Positions 10,465 to 22,530 are shown, counted from the first letter of the stretch. The stretch: 64,000 nt of DNA from Timema cristinae (GCA_039000515.1 JBCFYV010000012.1:87202284-87266283), one strand, 5' to 3'. Translations and numbers: made by a program. The notes: generated by a model not told the origin, from the sequence alone.

Positions 10465-11883
10465 ATTTAGAACAGGCGTCTACAAACTTTTTGTTACGTG
10501 GGCCACATAATATATTTTACACATTTTTGCGGGCTGAAGTAACGATCACTTGTTCTTCAAGTAACATTATTTTCACCTTGAATGCCTTGACATGCGCGAA
10601 TGGATGCAAATCAAATTTAGACTCAATGACCGGTCACGTCTGTAAAAAAAAAGCCACTTTCCAAAGCCAGTCAGTGTTTGATAAAAGTGATCGAGGTTGA
10701 TTCTTTTCTGTGAAAAATTAATCAATTTATATGTAATCTATACTTATAAAATAACATGTCCTGATTGATTGACTGACTGACTGACTGATTCATCATCGCC
10801 GAGTGCAAACTATCAAGGCTACAAGCATGAAATTCGGACTGTATATTCATTTTGTTATGTAGGCACCCACTAAGAAAGGATTTTAGAAAATTCCACCCCA
10901 AAGGGGTCAAAATAGGGGATGATAATATGTATGAAAGTCCGTCATTTTGAAAGTTACATACAAAAATTTTGTATTTCGGTTATTGACGTAAAACAAATAA
11001 ATACGTGTTTCAGGAATTTTGGAAATTTTATTTAATAAGGGATGAAAAAGGGGGTGAAAGTTTGTATCGGACTGACTGACTGATTCATCATCGCCGAGCG
11101 CAAACTATCAAGGCTACAAGCATGAAATTCGGACTGTATATTCATTTTGTTATATAGGCACCCACTAAGAAAGGATTTTAGAAAATTCCACCCCAAAGGG
11201 GTCAAAATGGGGATGATAATATGTATGATAATATGTATGAAAGTCCGTCATTTTGAAAGTTACATAAACAAAATTTTGTATTTCGGTTATTGACGTAAAA
11301 CAAATAAATACTTGTTTCAGGAATTTTGGAAATTTTATTTAATAAGGGATGAAAAAGGGGGTGAAAGTTTCTATCGGACTTGCATTATTTTTGATCTGAG
11401 GTCAAGTTATGGTCATCAACGTAACGTAATATTTTAAATTAATCTGTAAATACAATGTATATTTTCGTATTTGTATATAATCAACTTCCACGCGAGCAAA
11501 GTCGCGGGCAACAGCTATCTAGTAAATTATATTTATAATAATTAGTCAATATAATTACTTATTTTTCAAAATTAGGTAATATCTTTCAGGGCTTTCCTGC
11601 CGGGAGACTTGGAACTACCTGAAAATCGTCACAGTCAAGCTCCCTGTTGTAGGTATAAGGAATGGTGCCTGCGACTGAAAATTAGGGTTTTCAACTCCGA
11701 CAGCACTCTGACTTGATGTCATGGGGACAGGAACTGGACATGTCAAATATACTACGTGGTTAAGAAATAGCAAAGAGAAACAATTAATTTGTTTTTGATA
11801 AAATCTTGGAAAGGGCCGGATATAATCTAGTGGCGGGCTGGATGTGGCGCGCAGGCCGTAGTTTGGAGATACCTGATTTAGAA
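10465..11883. mobile_element. hAT-type element (10473-11875) with perfect 8-bp target duplication, host to a nested Helitron
   Basis: The left terminus CAGGCGTCTACAAACT at 10473 and the right terminus (complement CAGGTATCTCCAAACT, ending at 11875) are inverted repeats. The flanking 8-mers at 10465-10472 and 11876-11883 are both ATTTAGAA. Subterminal GGGCCAC and CCGGCCC blocks also mirror each other, as in non-autonomous hAT elements. No transposase frame is visible. About 786 bp of its 1403-bp length is a later Helitron insertion. Confidence 0.85.
10737..11522 (+). mobile_element. Non-autonomous Helitron nested in the hAT element
   Basis: Starts with TCTATACTTATAAAATA and ends with a GC-rich hairpin region (CGCGAGCAAAGTCGCGGGCA) followed by ACAGCTATCTAG. 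It is inserted between A and T and has no target duplication, as expected for Helitrons. The interior holds two direct copies of a roughly 295-bp unit (from about 10775 and from about 11070). The second copy is longer by a 12-bp duplication of GATAATATGTAT at about 11214-11237. No Rep/helicase frame is present. Confidence 0.7.
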
Positions 11884-11999
11884 AGAGAGAGGCAGACAAA
11901 CACATTCTCTATAAAGTCCGATTTAGATAATAAGGAACCTTTTTGACAGATTTTAAAAAGTTACCAAAACAATGTTTTTATCTATAAGTAAGGACCCGA

Positions 12000-12248
12000 T
12001 TCGGTGACCCCATGATCTAAGACATCACTCTCGCAAAACAATAGAATACCGATGTCGGGGAGATCGGAGTTCGATCCCGATTGAGTATACTGAGGGTGTT
12101 TTTTCTTAAATGGCTTTCCATTCTCTCTCTACGCAAATTCAGGTACACTTACTCTAGAATAAGCCTTCCTCATCACTAGCCCATTAGCGTAATTATTATA
12201 TGGGCATACAGCCCAAACGGGTCGTAAGACATGGTGATAAAAAAAACT
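12000..12248 (+). mobile_element. SINE-B copy
   Basis: Head TTCGGTGACCCCATGATCTA and GGAGTTCGATCCCG (B box), body with CTCTCTCTACGCAAATTCAG, tail with GCCCAAACGGGTCGTAAGAC. Close to full length for this family. Confidence 0.78.
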
Positions 12249-12314
12249 ACGTTAAGTCATCTGATCTGCAATTAGCCTTTTACTGTACATATATAATATC
12301 AATATTTACTACTG

Positions 12315-12440
12315 ACCCCATGGTTTAGTAATCAGTGCACCTGGCTACGAACCTAGGGGTCCCAGGTTCGGTTTTCGGCTGGTGCCTTGGATAGCTTAGC
12401 TTTAGCGAAAGGGAAACTATCCCATAGGTCACCAGTGTTT
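12315..12440 (+). mobile_element. tRNA-like SINE fragment of another family
   Basis: ACCCCATGGTTTAGTAATCA followed by GGTCCCAGGTTCGG has A- and B-box-like blocks at tRNA spacing. The part downstream (GCCTTGGATAGCTTAGC) matches none of the other SINE bodies in this window. Confidence 0.4.
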
Positions 12441-12445
12441 GGTTA

Positions 12446-12699
12446 ATTAGGCTTAAACCCGCTTCGGTGACCACGCAGGGTAACGCACTATTCTTGAAGT
12501 AGACTAGACTGCCGATGTAAGGAGAGCAAGGTTCAAATCTTTATCAGGTGAACTGAAGGTGGGTTTTCCTAAATGGTTTTCCTCTCTCCCTACGCACAAA
12601 TGCGGGTACATTTCCCCTAAATTCAACCATTAGCGTAATTAGTACATACGCGTATAAACGCACGGGTAATAAGACGCGGTACTAAAAAAATTAGGCTTA
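12446..12699 (+). mobile_element. SINE-B copy (12456-12689) with 10-bp target duplication
   Basis: ATTAGGCTTA flanks the element at 12446-12455 and 12690-12699. Inside are a tRNA-like head (GCTTCGGTGACCACGCAGGG, then AAGGTTCAAATC), the body with CTCTCCCTACGCACAAATGC, and a short tail (GGTAATAAGACGCGGTACTA) ending in A-rich sequence. Confidence 0.82.
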
Positions 12700-12956
12700 G
12701 GTTGGGTTTAAGAGTTTCCACTGGTTCTACACCCTCATATTCACTATCACCCCACCTCATCTCATCTGGACATGGAAAGAGCCTCCACGGAAAGGAAGTA
12801 CGATTAGTACATTAGGGCATCCCCTGGACAACGACAAACGTAAGACAAGTACTGGCTATTATTTTCCATAACCTAGGCTATGAGAAATATAGCTCTGACA
12901 CTTTTTTGCGGTCAAAATTGATCATATAATTTTACTATATTATTAGTATTACTAGT

Positions 12957-13224
12957 GGGTGACCTGGCAGTCTGTGCTTCTGTGCTAAGGGTCCGGGGTT
13001 CAATCCTCAGTCCCGGCACAGATTTATTTGATTGCCAAACCCTTCCTTCACTTCTGACAAGACGTGTATATTAATCACAACTTGTGAATGTGGGAAATGC
13101 CAGGCCTCCGCCGTGGTTTGGATCCCACGTTAAACTGTAGGTCCTTCATTTCATCTCACAATCACCCTACCATTACATATTAGCGTAAATGTGTATAACT
13201 CGAACGGGTAGTAAGACGCGGTGC

Positions 13225-13274
<50 letters not shown>

Positions 13275-13275
13275 G
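12957..13275 (+). mobile_element. SINE-A copy with long (AAT)n tail, head partly deleted
   Basis: GGTGACCTGGCAGTCTG starts the head, but about 20 bases around the A box are missing compared with other copies. The B box GGGGTTCAATCCTCAG, body and tail (ACTCGAACGGGTAGTAAG) follow. The tail runs into more than a dozen AAT repeats. Confidence 0.83.
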
Positions 13276-13721
13276 TTGAGTCTGTATTCACCAGGGAGCT
13301 TGCGTTCATTTGAAATAATTAAAATAACCTCATTATTCGTTTAATATTACTATAAAATAGTTAAATCAACTAATAGACTAATATAGAGGCATAGAATATA
13401 CGAGCATCATGGTTCACCCAGCCATGCCACCAGAAGTTGTTATTTTCATTATTATGTCATTTCTATAAATAATAGTTTTTATGCAATTTATTGTCAACTT
13501 TCTAAACACGTACATGACTTATAAACTAAAATTTAACCTGGAACGGCATACCTTTTACAAAAAACTCAAACATTGAACCAGCAGTTATTGTAATACTTTG
13601 GTGGTAAGAAAAAACTAATTTAAAGTATTATATACATCACATGATAATAAAACCGAGTCCCTTAGATCTGTTGCCGACTCCCTTATCTAATTCACCGCAT
13701 TAGATTGCTTATGTTCATACA

Positions 13722-13950
13722 TAATTATTTTGCACCACGTTTTGCTACCCGTATATTAACTCTAATTGGTTATAAGTGAGAGGTAGAAGTAAGAGGAAAT
13801 TTACCCGCGTTTGCGTGGAGAGAGAGGGAGAGAGAAAGAGCGGAAAATAATTTTTAAACACCTCCATAACCCTCGACCAGTGATTCAAACCCCAATATCC
13901 ACTTAACTTGCAATCAAGTACAAAGCGAGAGTTACGCTTACCTACAATGT
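13722..13950 (-). mobile_element. SINE-B copy
   Basis: On the plus strand the tail comes first (GCACCACGTTTTGCTACCCG), then the body (CGCGTTTGCGTGGAGAGAGA) and the decayed tRNA-like head (GTGATTCAAACCCC). No target duplication was readable. Confidence 0.65.
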
Positions 13951-14274
13951 GAGTATTATGTTAATAAATCATCTAAAAATTAAACGCTTCAATAAGTATA
14001 ACATTTTAATATGCTACTTATAAATAAACAATAGAACTTCAAGTCGGGACGTAAAGGGACTTATATATTGTCATTCATTAGTAACATATAATCAATCATC
14101 TTATGTGAAAAAATGGCCCCAGAAGGAAACCCTCCAAATATAAACACACCCGGTCGAACTAAAACCCGCCCCACCCTGCAGAGAGGATCGGCGATGACTC
14201 ATCAGCAGTTGTAAGAAGAAAACAGTAACAGCGTGCAAGCCATCGGTCTGGGGCGTAACGGTCCAATACGCCGG

Positions 14275-15450
14275 CATTGCAACTTTGTTGGCTACTAGCT
14301 TGCTGTCAGTAGATGGTCCACTGCAAATACAATACGTGGTCATTGCAACTTTGTTGGCTACTAGCTGGCTGTCAGTAGATGGTCCACTGCAAATACAATA
14401 CGTGGTCATTGCAACTTTGTTGGCTACTAGCTTGCTGTCAGTAGATGGTCCACTGCAAATACAATACGTGGTCATTGCAACTTTGTTGGCTACTAGCTTG
14501 CTGTCAGTAGATGGTCCACTGCAAATACAATACGTGGTCAGTGCAACTTTGATCGCTTAGAACTGAATGTCAGTAGATGGTCCACTGCAAATACAATACG
14601 TGGTCATTGAAAGTTTGTTGGCTACTAGCTGGCTGTCAGTAGATGGACCACTGCAGATACAATACGTGGTCAGTGCAACTTTGTTGGCTACTAGCTGGCT
14701 GTCAGCAGATGGACCACTGCAGATACAATACGTGGTCAGTGCAACTTTGATCGCTAATAACTGAATGTCAGTAGATGGTCCACTGCAAATACAATACGTG
14801 GTCAGTGCAACTTTGTTGGTTACTAGCTTGCTGTCAGTAGATGGTCCACTGCAAATACAATACGTGGTCATTGCAAGTTTGTTGGCTACTAGCTTGCTGT
14901 CAGTAGATAGTCCACTGCAAATACAATACGTGGTCAGTGCAACTTTGTTGGCTACTAGCTGGCTGTCAGCAGATGGACCACTGCAGATACAATACGTGGT
15001 CAGTGCAACTTTGATCGCTTAGAACTGAATGTCAGTAGATGGTCCACCGCATTTACAATACGTGGTCAGTGCAACTTTGATCACTAATAACTGGATGTCA
15101 GTAGATGGTCCACTGTATACAATGCGTGGTAATTGCAACTTTGTTGGCTACTAGCTGGCTGTCAGTAGATGGTCCACTGCAGATACAATACGTGGTCATT
15201 GCAACTGTGTTGGCTATTAGCTGGCTGTCAGTAGAGGATCCACTGCAGATACAATACGTGGTCATTGCAACTTTGTTGGCTACTAGCTGGCTGTCAGTAG
15301 ATGATCCACCGCATTTACAATACGTGGTCAGTGCAACTTTGTTGGCTACTAGTTGGCTGTCAGTAGATGGCCCACTCCAGATACAATACGTGGTCAGTGC
15401 AAGTTTGTTGGCTACTAACTGGCTGTCAGTAGATGGTCCACTGCAATTAT
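14275..15450. repeat. 66-bp minisatellite, about 18 units
   Basis: The unit starts CATTGCAACTTTGTTGGCTA, continues CTAGCTGGCTGTCAGTAGAT and ends with AATACAATACGTGGT. Because 66 is a multiple of three, long open frames appear on both strands; this is a by-product of the period and not evidence of a gene. A variant unit (TGATCGCT or TGATCACT in place of TGTTGGCT) recurs near 14549, 14747, 15010 and 15078. This suggests that blocks of several units were duplicated together. Confidence 0.95.
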
Positions 15451-15800
15451 ATTATTGGAATGGTTAGGGCAACGCTACTTTCTATTTTCTACCAAGACAC
15501 CAAGATATGGTCCATTGTAAAATAATACTTTCCACTTTATTGTTCTCAAGGTATTGTTCGGCCAATGTTTTGAGTGGTTTTTAAACTATCATACAGTCTG
15601 TCACAGCTTCAACTACGAGAGCCGATTCACACGTGAGTTGGGCTACAGATATTCTGTCAAGTTTGTTCGTAAGTCTTGTGATGTCTGGCTCTATGACATT
15701 GCTATCATTAACCGACGGATGACAAACACGGACACGTTTTCAAAACATTAACTCAACTGGAAAACTTACCATGTTACTAAAGGAGCTTATAAGGTCATAG

Positions 15801-16100
15801 GTGACCTGGCGGTCTAGGGGTAAGGTGTCAGACTTCTGTGCTGGGGGCTGGGGTTCAATCCTAGGTCCCGGCACAGATTTATCTGATTGCCAAACCCTTC
15901 CTTCACCTATGACAAGACGTGTATTAATCACAACTTGTGAATGTGTGGAATGTCAGGGTTCGGATCCCACGTTAAACTGTAGGTCCTTCATTTCATCTCA
16001 CAATCACCCTACCATTACACATTAGCGTAAGTGCGTATAACCCGAACGGGTAGTAAGACGCGGTGCTAATAATAATAATAATAATAAAATAATAATAATA
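15801..16100 (+). mobile_element. SINE-A copy
   Basis: GTGACCTGGCGGTCTAGGGG and GGGGTTCAATCCTAGG form the tRNA-like head. The body lacks about 20 bases that other copies have around GCCTCCACCGTGG. The tail ATAACCCGAACGGGTAGTAA and interrupted (AAT)n follow. Confidence 0.85.
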
Positions 16101-16124
16101 GTAAGATAAAACTGGAGGACGAGA

Positions 16125-16195
16125 AGAGCCTATAGAGCTGTATAGGTTCGATTCCCGGGCCCAGATGTCATTTTTCAACTAATTTAAATATATCA
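16125..16195 (+). mobile_element. Truncated SINE-C-like fragment
   Basis: GGTTCGATTCCCGGGCCCAG followed by ATGTCATTTTTCAA is the B-box region and start of the body of SINE-C, as seen in the inverted pair at 58.1-58.3 kb. The rest of the body and the hairpin tail are absent. Confidence 0.5.
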
Positions 16196-16788
16196 GTGAC
16201 GGAAATATACCTAACCTTAGACCATTCCATATTTTCATTTAAAGGAAGACGGCTATAAAAGCTACTAGATTTACTTTTATCAATTCGTACAAGTCGCATG
16301 ATCTAAATATATCACTTTTGATTGATAATGTCAATCAATACATATAGAATGACACTAATAATATAGTATAGTAATATTATCTTTGCTGACAGCAAAAATA
16401 ATAATAATTGTATTTTCTAAAAAAAGTTATCTCTTGGCAAAATCCTACTACACCAAAGCCACTCAGTCTAATTTACACTTCGTACAGCTAAAATGAATAC
16501 ATTTCACCATGTAGATGTATTAACTAAAGAAATATTAGCCCTACATTGCAACAATTAGGCTGGATCAATTCGCAGTAGCGACATTTTTTACTACAAAATG
16601 GAATAAAATAAAACTAACCAGGAATAAAAAGAATAGTACTTATGTGTTAGTATTAAAATAATGTAATTGGATCAATAATGAACTGTTTATAAATGTAAAG
16701 CCATTTCTCTTTAACATATTATAGTTATTTCACTGTGTAAAACTCATATTCATGTACTGTTAAAATATATTTAGCCTTTTAAAGTCAT

Positions 16789-17020
16789 TATAGTAGCCCC
16801 ATGGCTTCTTTAGTGCTGACTGACAGCTCACAGCTGACGGCTTTGAAAAGTTACCAGACCAAATTATGTATCCCTACGCCGAACCATATGATCTGCAAAA
16901 ACATGTGTTTAGCAGTTGTCATTTCTGACAGTCAAAATTTAGGTTTATACCTAAATGTTGACTGTCAGAAGTCAGCTGTGAGCTGTCAGTCAGCACCAAA
17001 GAAGCCACGGGGCTACTGTA
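16789..17020 (+). mobile_element. Tc1/mariner-type MITE, copy 1 (16791-17018)
   Basis: Long inverted repeats begin TAGTAGCCCCATGGCTTC and end with the complement of CAGTAGCCCCGTGGCTTC, flanked by TA on both sides. The inverted repeats include GTGCTGACTGACAGCTCACA. A second, internal inverted repeat (TGACAGTCAAAATTTAGG ... CCTAAATGTTGACTGTCA) can form its own hairpin. No coding capacity. Confidence 0.85.
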
Positions 17021-18477
17021 CCTCTCCTTAGCCTTGACAATTAAAAGGTAGAAAAAGGTAAGCTTGTGGCCCTTATCATGCACTCATGAACTGCAGTGAT
17101 TTGAAATCAATTAATTACCAATAATAGATCGAACATTTGTTCGAAAAGTGAAAAACAAATTTTATCGACTAATGGAAACCAATGAAGCTACCAAATTACT
17201 TTAACCAAAATAACAAAATAGTTACACGTTTCAAATCCAGACAAATCGTGTACCGTTTATCTCGTTTTTAAAATAATATAATTATCAACTATTTACGTCC
17301 AAGTAACTATCGATAAAAACTTATATTTTTGTCATTCTAGAACTCTTGAGGCTAGTCACGAGGATTTTGTACAAATAAAACAGAAAGACAAACAATTAAT
17401 TATTATTTCACAAGATAACAAGGAAAAAAAATCTGTTTTTTTATTTACATGTTTCAGGAATCCTTCACAAATAACCACAAATGACACCCATAACAAATTT
17501 TATTTCTATTATTTAAAATAAAAAATAGGAAATGACTAACGATTATAAACGTATATTTTTAAAACATCAAACCTACGGTGATTTTTTTTTTAAAATTTGA
17601 GTACCATAAAATGTGTTGGTAGCTATGACAGTGTGACGCCTTTGCGGCAGAAAGGAAATCCTTGTTTTTGTGTGAATGCTTTGAACAATAGTGTAAGCCG
17701 CCGAGGGTATAACATGGTATTGTTGGAATGTTCAAAAGCACAAACAAATCGAGTCAATGACACTGAGCATTTCCTTGTGTAGCGTAGCGTTCAACAGAAT
17801 CGTTTGAAATCGAGTTTCGCGGGGAGTAAATCATAGACATTACGAAATAGATACAATACCACGGTCTTGACTATTAACTTAATTCACGGTTTTATTCTTC
17901 TTCCGCTTCAGTGATGGAGTGCCATTTTTAATATTTATCAAAATACCGGTAAATTGTTATTATAATAACGTAAGGAATACTAACTATGCAGAAATGTGTT
18001 TTGAAATAGTATTACCTCAATCGTAGAATATATATAAGTTATAAGGTAAACCCGAAAGAGATTCACCAGATTTATACAAACATATACTTCTCAACAAACA
18101 GGTGTATAAAATTAACAAATATAATGTAATATTATATAGATTATAATAAATACATAGACCAATGGCATAGTCAACTATTAAGAATGGAACCAAAACACAT
18201 TCCAAACACAGATGTATAAACATCAAGGTAGAAGATGACTGGGGCGACCCAAAATGTCTGGGAGGATCAGATTCCTGGAGATGGAGTACTCAGGCTAAAT
18301 AAAAGTCTAATACTAGAAATATTATGATGATAATCATATCACATTTATTAATATTTAGGGGGGGGGGGGATATCGTTGCAAAACAATTTATTTAATAACT
18401 ATGTTTGATTTAAGAAAATTCCAACTGTCCTTTTTTTCGCTATCTCTCCGGACCTCTCGTATAACTGGTGGGATAGA
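17021..18477. other. Giant intron, nothing recognised
   Basis: AT-rich sequence with short open frames only. An 11-base run of G lies just beyond at 18359-18369. I see no repeat boundary or RNA gene. Confidence 0.5.
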
Positions 18478-18560
18478 TGACCCAGTACATTGTTTGTTTG
18501 TTTGAAAGGGTTTATTTAAGTCTGTAACACATATAATATAATAGAATGTAGTAATTTTTG
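18478..18560 (-). mobile_element. 3' end of a LINE, minus strand
   Basis: TTGTTTGTTTGTTTGAAAGG at the left is, on the minus strand, AATAAACCC ... AACAAACAAACAA. A similar 3' terminus closes the LINE fragments at 53988 and 44155. Only the terminus is recognisable. Confidence 0.4.
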
Positions 18561-18743
18561 TTTATAATATTTGAACACACGATGATGGACTGATGACAGC
18601 TACAAAAAAGAAAAATTGCCACACAGATATAGTGTTAGTTTCAATAGAGTAAGTGAAAGAGAAAAATAATATCTCTCCGTGCAATAAACATGTATGTCAG
18701 TTTTTTTTTGCTTTGGGGGTTGTTTTAATACCTACAATAGTTT

Positions 18744-19103
18744 AAGCCGCGTACAGACGAGTGTAATATGTAATGTAATGCTCGCATGGAGACTTGTTCT
18801 TATCCATCGGCTGTCGGCTTTCAGGCCGAACACAAAGGCGCTCGCAGCGTGTGTTTGAAAAAGGTATTTAAATCATAAATTGATTCAGAACGTTGTCGTC
18901 TCTTTTTATACAATTGTATTTCCCATCAACGACGACATACAGGTTTATTTTCACTCTCCATCATTAAATAGATAGCAATACAACATATCCGCAGTGACTG
19001 AGCGGACCGGACTATTCGCAGCGTGCTCGTGTGTCGTCCAAAGTATTCGCGTTACATCACACCGTTGCTTACAGTGCACGGTACACCCGTCTGTACGCGG
19101 CTT
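18744..19103. mobile_element. MITE with about 25-bp terminal inverted repeats
   Basis: The left end AAGCCGCGTACAGACGAGTG and the right end (complement AAGCCGCGTACAGACGGGTG) are near-perfect inverted repeats. Length 360 bp, no transposase. The TIR style resembles PIF/Harbinger elements, but the 3-bp target duplication (TTT versus TAT) is unclear, so the superfamily is uncertain. Confidence 0.6.
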
Positions 19104-19676
19104 TATAAGCATTTTGTATTTATTTTTCGTAACTGTCTAGCAGAATGTTTGGGCAGACTTGGTCTCATAGTCTACCCTGACGCTATGCCCTGGGACTATT
19201 GTGTATAATATACTTTCGATACTGACACTAATATCTAATTAAAACCAAATTAAAAAATACAAATAAAGTATTTTAATCTTTAAAATTATAGACAAATAGT
19301 AAAATTACTTAAATTTGTTTTAATAAAATAAAATAAAAAATCAATTGATTATTTACTATACACTTCAATCAATTAATTATTAAAAACACATTAAAATTTT
19401 AAAAATATGCTATCTTCCTTTTCATTTGAAAGGTCATCATCCTCATTAGTGTTAGCGCGTCAATGTTGCAAGACAAGTACTGTATAAATGGCGACTGTTT
19501 TTATGTGCTCATATTTTCATAAGTTCTACCAAATATTAATACCGAAAGTTTAGAGTACTAACACCATCTCGAATCACTAGAAAGACACGTCCTTAGTTTC
19601 TGGTCTGGCTTGTTCGAGGAGGCAGGTAATACGAGGAAACTATTTGTAAAGAGGTTTTAACTTTTAAGTCAATTAA

Positions 19677-21815
19677 AGGCCAATGTTTAAATGTCAGGTT
19701 AAAGTACCAGTTAACTAATTTGAGGTTTAATTTAACCTCGAGTAAAAACTTCAGGTTAACGTAGTTTACTGTTTGAATGGCTTTTTATGTGGAGGTTAGT
19801 TGACTTGGAGTTAGTTTGTTGAATGTAGAGTTTGGTAGTATATTTTTACTCAAATATCACTTGAACAAAAATATTTGTTAGTGGAAATGTGAATAAATGA
19901 ATGATGAAATGCGTTAATAATCATTATCTAATTTAATTTTAAATACAGTTGCGAGTCTTTTGCATGTTTCAGGCACATTTTACTAATTATTATAGCCTAT
20001 ACTAATATTCCCTCCAAAAACTGTTACATTCTTTTTAAATCTAATTAATAGATGATTTATTTTATCCTGCTTAAGAATAAACTAATGTTTAAAATAGGGG
20101 TGTGGAGGGTGCGCAAAAACCGGTACATATAAAACACTCTTTTTTTATACAAACTAGTCAATAAATAATAATTTAACGTCATTCTTTTACTCACAAGAAT
20201 ACGGAGAATCGATTTAAGCTAAAACAAAATTAAAAAACATATTTGTTATAATAAACAATTAAATTAAAACTCACCTAAGTCACGGGGTATTGCCATACCC
20301 CTGAGCGGTATCCTAATATTTCAAGGAAAACGTGTTAATAATGCTTGAAATATTAGGATTTGTCATTTGACAGTTTAGAATAGTTTATAATAATAAAAAG
20401 GATTACTAATGGCATATTGTATTACTATAATAACCCGGCAATTACCAATAACATTAACCTAGATAACTTGAATTAAAATTTCGAACATCAGTTTAATATT
20501 TACTTTTCTTTGTGATTTTGGTGAATTGTTCAAATGTTGTAAATATAAAAAGGTTTTAAATAATTATAAACTGAGTAAGATATTGTTGGATTCTCCGTAT
20601 CCTTGTGAGGGAAATGACTGTATACAATAATTTATTACTTGCTATTTTATATAAATAAAAGTGTATTATATATACCGGATTTTATGCACCATCACCCTAC
20701 AGGTTAGCACAGCTGTTTGTGAATATATTTTTTAAACGACTGGGTTCAGGTTTTAAGTGAAACTTTAATTATGATTCCACATTATACCTATTTAATACAA
20801 CTAGGCCTAAGCCTTTATGAAAAACACTAACAATTCTCTCCAAAAATGATTACACTAATAAGTAGATTAAAACTAGTACAGAAAAATGGGAAATATTTTA
20901 CACTACTGAGCATAGGAATGACAATTAGTTGCAAGAAGGTCCTACATAGCCACTAATATTTTAGTTTTTAAACACTAGGCTACCATAGTCTTGTGTGAAT
21001 AATTTTTTTCTCAATGAATAGGTTCATGTTTCAAGTAAAACTTTTATAATTGTAGGGTAAGAGACTTAATACCAATATGCCTAGACCTTTATGAGATGAA
21101 GTGCTCGAAAAAGGAATTAAAAATGCAAGCAAAAGTTGTTTTTCCACATAACTATGCAATGTTTAGATAAATAAAGCATTGTAAAGGCCCACTTTTCAAT
21201 TGAGATGACTTGCTGCCAAAATATTGGCTGGGCCTACTTATATTCCTTTAGCCAAACTATTCAATCATCAAATAATATTTCATTCATATTTGGTTTAATA
21301 CTCACGATCACCATAAGTCTATATATTTTTCATTTATTTGTTTTATAACTCCAATAGCTAGGCTTCCATTTGTTATCTTTTAAAACTATCTCCAATAATC
21401 TCTAACAAATCAGTGGCAATATTTTTCGCAAGTCTAAAACTTTTTAAAAATCTAGCTCAACAAATTCTTCAAAATAATTATTATTTCTTGTTCAAAATGC
21501 AGGATTTTTACGCTTGTTAAAACACTCCAGCATATCATAAATATCTGAATCTGAATCAAATGGCATCATTAGACTTTATCCAACAACACACATTGGCATG
21601 TTTTGAACAGTCAGCTGACAGAGTGGTGGCCATGTTGTTCTCCACGGTAATTGACTTGAGGTTTACTCACTATCCTCTACACCTTCCTAGAGTTAGTGAA
21701 ACCTGAAGTTTAAGCTCAGGTTATGTGATAACTTAACACTGAAACAGGTAATAAACATGTTAAGCTAAGGTCATAATTTAACCTCGACAAAACCTTACAT
21801 TGAAACAGTGGTCCT
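19677..21815. mobile_element. Large imperfect inverted-repeat element
   Basis: The left margin CCAATGTTTAAATGTCAGGT and the right margin (complement CCACTGTTTCAATGTAAGGT) match, with further related TTTAACCTCGA-like blocks inside both ends. The interior (about 2.1 kb) has no coding frame. It contains the foldback element at 20.1-20.7 kb. Target duplication not resolved. Confidence 0.45.
20095..20703. mobile_element. Foldback-type element with arms of about 100 bp
   Basis: The left arm contains CTCACAAGAATACGGAGAAT and the right arm its complement CTCACAAGGATACGGAGAAT. Matching flanking blocks (left CCGGTACATATAAAACAC, right complement CCGGTATATATAATACAC) extend the arms to the ends. The centre holds smaller hairpins: GGGGTATTGCCATACCCC at 20284-20301 and ATCCTAATATTTCAAG paired with its complement about 35 bp on. 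Confidence 0.6.
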
Positions 21816-21947
21816 AAGTGACAGCTTTACATGCGACTAACCGTGTGATGGCGGGATGTTACCATCGAGACCTATCTGTATCAGTATCTAGTTTGGAGAC
21901 TACCCTGTGGATTACATTACTGTGAATAACCCTGATGATAGAGTGAA

Positions 21948-22075
21948 TCATAGATAGCTCAGTGGTAAAGCAATGGCGCTAAGCCAAAGGTACCTGGTTT
22001 GATTCTCTTGTCCAGGTGTAATCTTCCAACTACAATTAATATAAGAGGAAACTATTCATTCTATTCTGTATAAGA
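21948..22075 (+). mobile_element. SINE-C head
   Basis: GATAGCTCAGTGGTAAAGCA (A-box region) and CCTGGTTTGATTC (B-box region) form a clear tRNA-like head. It is followed by TTGTCCAGGTGTAATCTTCC, the start of the SINE-C body. The 3' hairpin tail is missing. Confidence 0.6.
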
Positions 22076-22078
22076 TTG

Positions 22079-22530
22079 TGTCCAACGCAAGGCTATAGCC
22101 AGCCAATAATTTCGGGAGGTGTTTGGTGGGCACAACCCCAAATTGCTGGAAGCTAGAAAAAAAATTCTAAATGATGAACAGTTTTAGAAGCTCTCTGAAG
22201 TATTTATTTTTTTCATGGTAAAATAACCCCCTTGCTGCTGAAGACTTGGACAATTTCTAAATATTAAACACTTTTTGAAGCTCTGTGAAATGTTTTTTTA
22301 TGATAAAATAACCCCCAAAATGCCGAAGACTAGGAACATTTCTAAATATTTAGCACCTCTAGAAGCTCTATGAAGTGCTTTTTATGGTAACACAGCCTCC
22401 AAATTTGTATTTGTATCTTAATTTTGATATTGTTTGAACCATAAATAAAGTCATATATATTTTGTTCATAAAATTTCGCGGGGGGTTTGAACATCCCCCA
22501 ACCCCTTCCGGCTTCGGCCTTGTGTCCAAG
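22079..22530. mobile_element. hAT-like element (22087-22522) with internal triplicated unit
   Basis: The ends GCAAGGCTATAGCC and (complement) CAAGGCCGAAGCC are inverted repeats, each followed inward by AATTTCG or AAATTTCG blocks. The flanks TGTCCAAC (22079-22086) and TGTCCAAG (22523-22530) match at 7 of 8. The interior is about three copies of a unit of roughly 85-90 bp containing GAAGCTCT, TGAAGT, ATGGTAAAATAACCCCC and ATTTCTAAATATT. Confidence 0.6.

Noticed and set aside
14101..15467. Open frames of 65-124 residues on both strands across the 66-bp repeat
   Set aside because: They exist only because the repeat period is divisible by three. There are no start context, splice sites or protein-like composition beyond the repeated unit.
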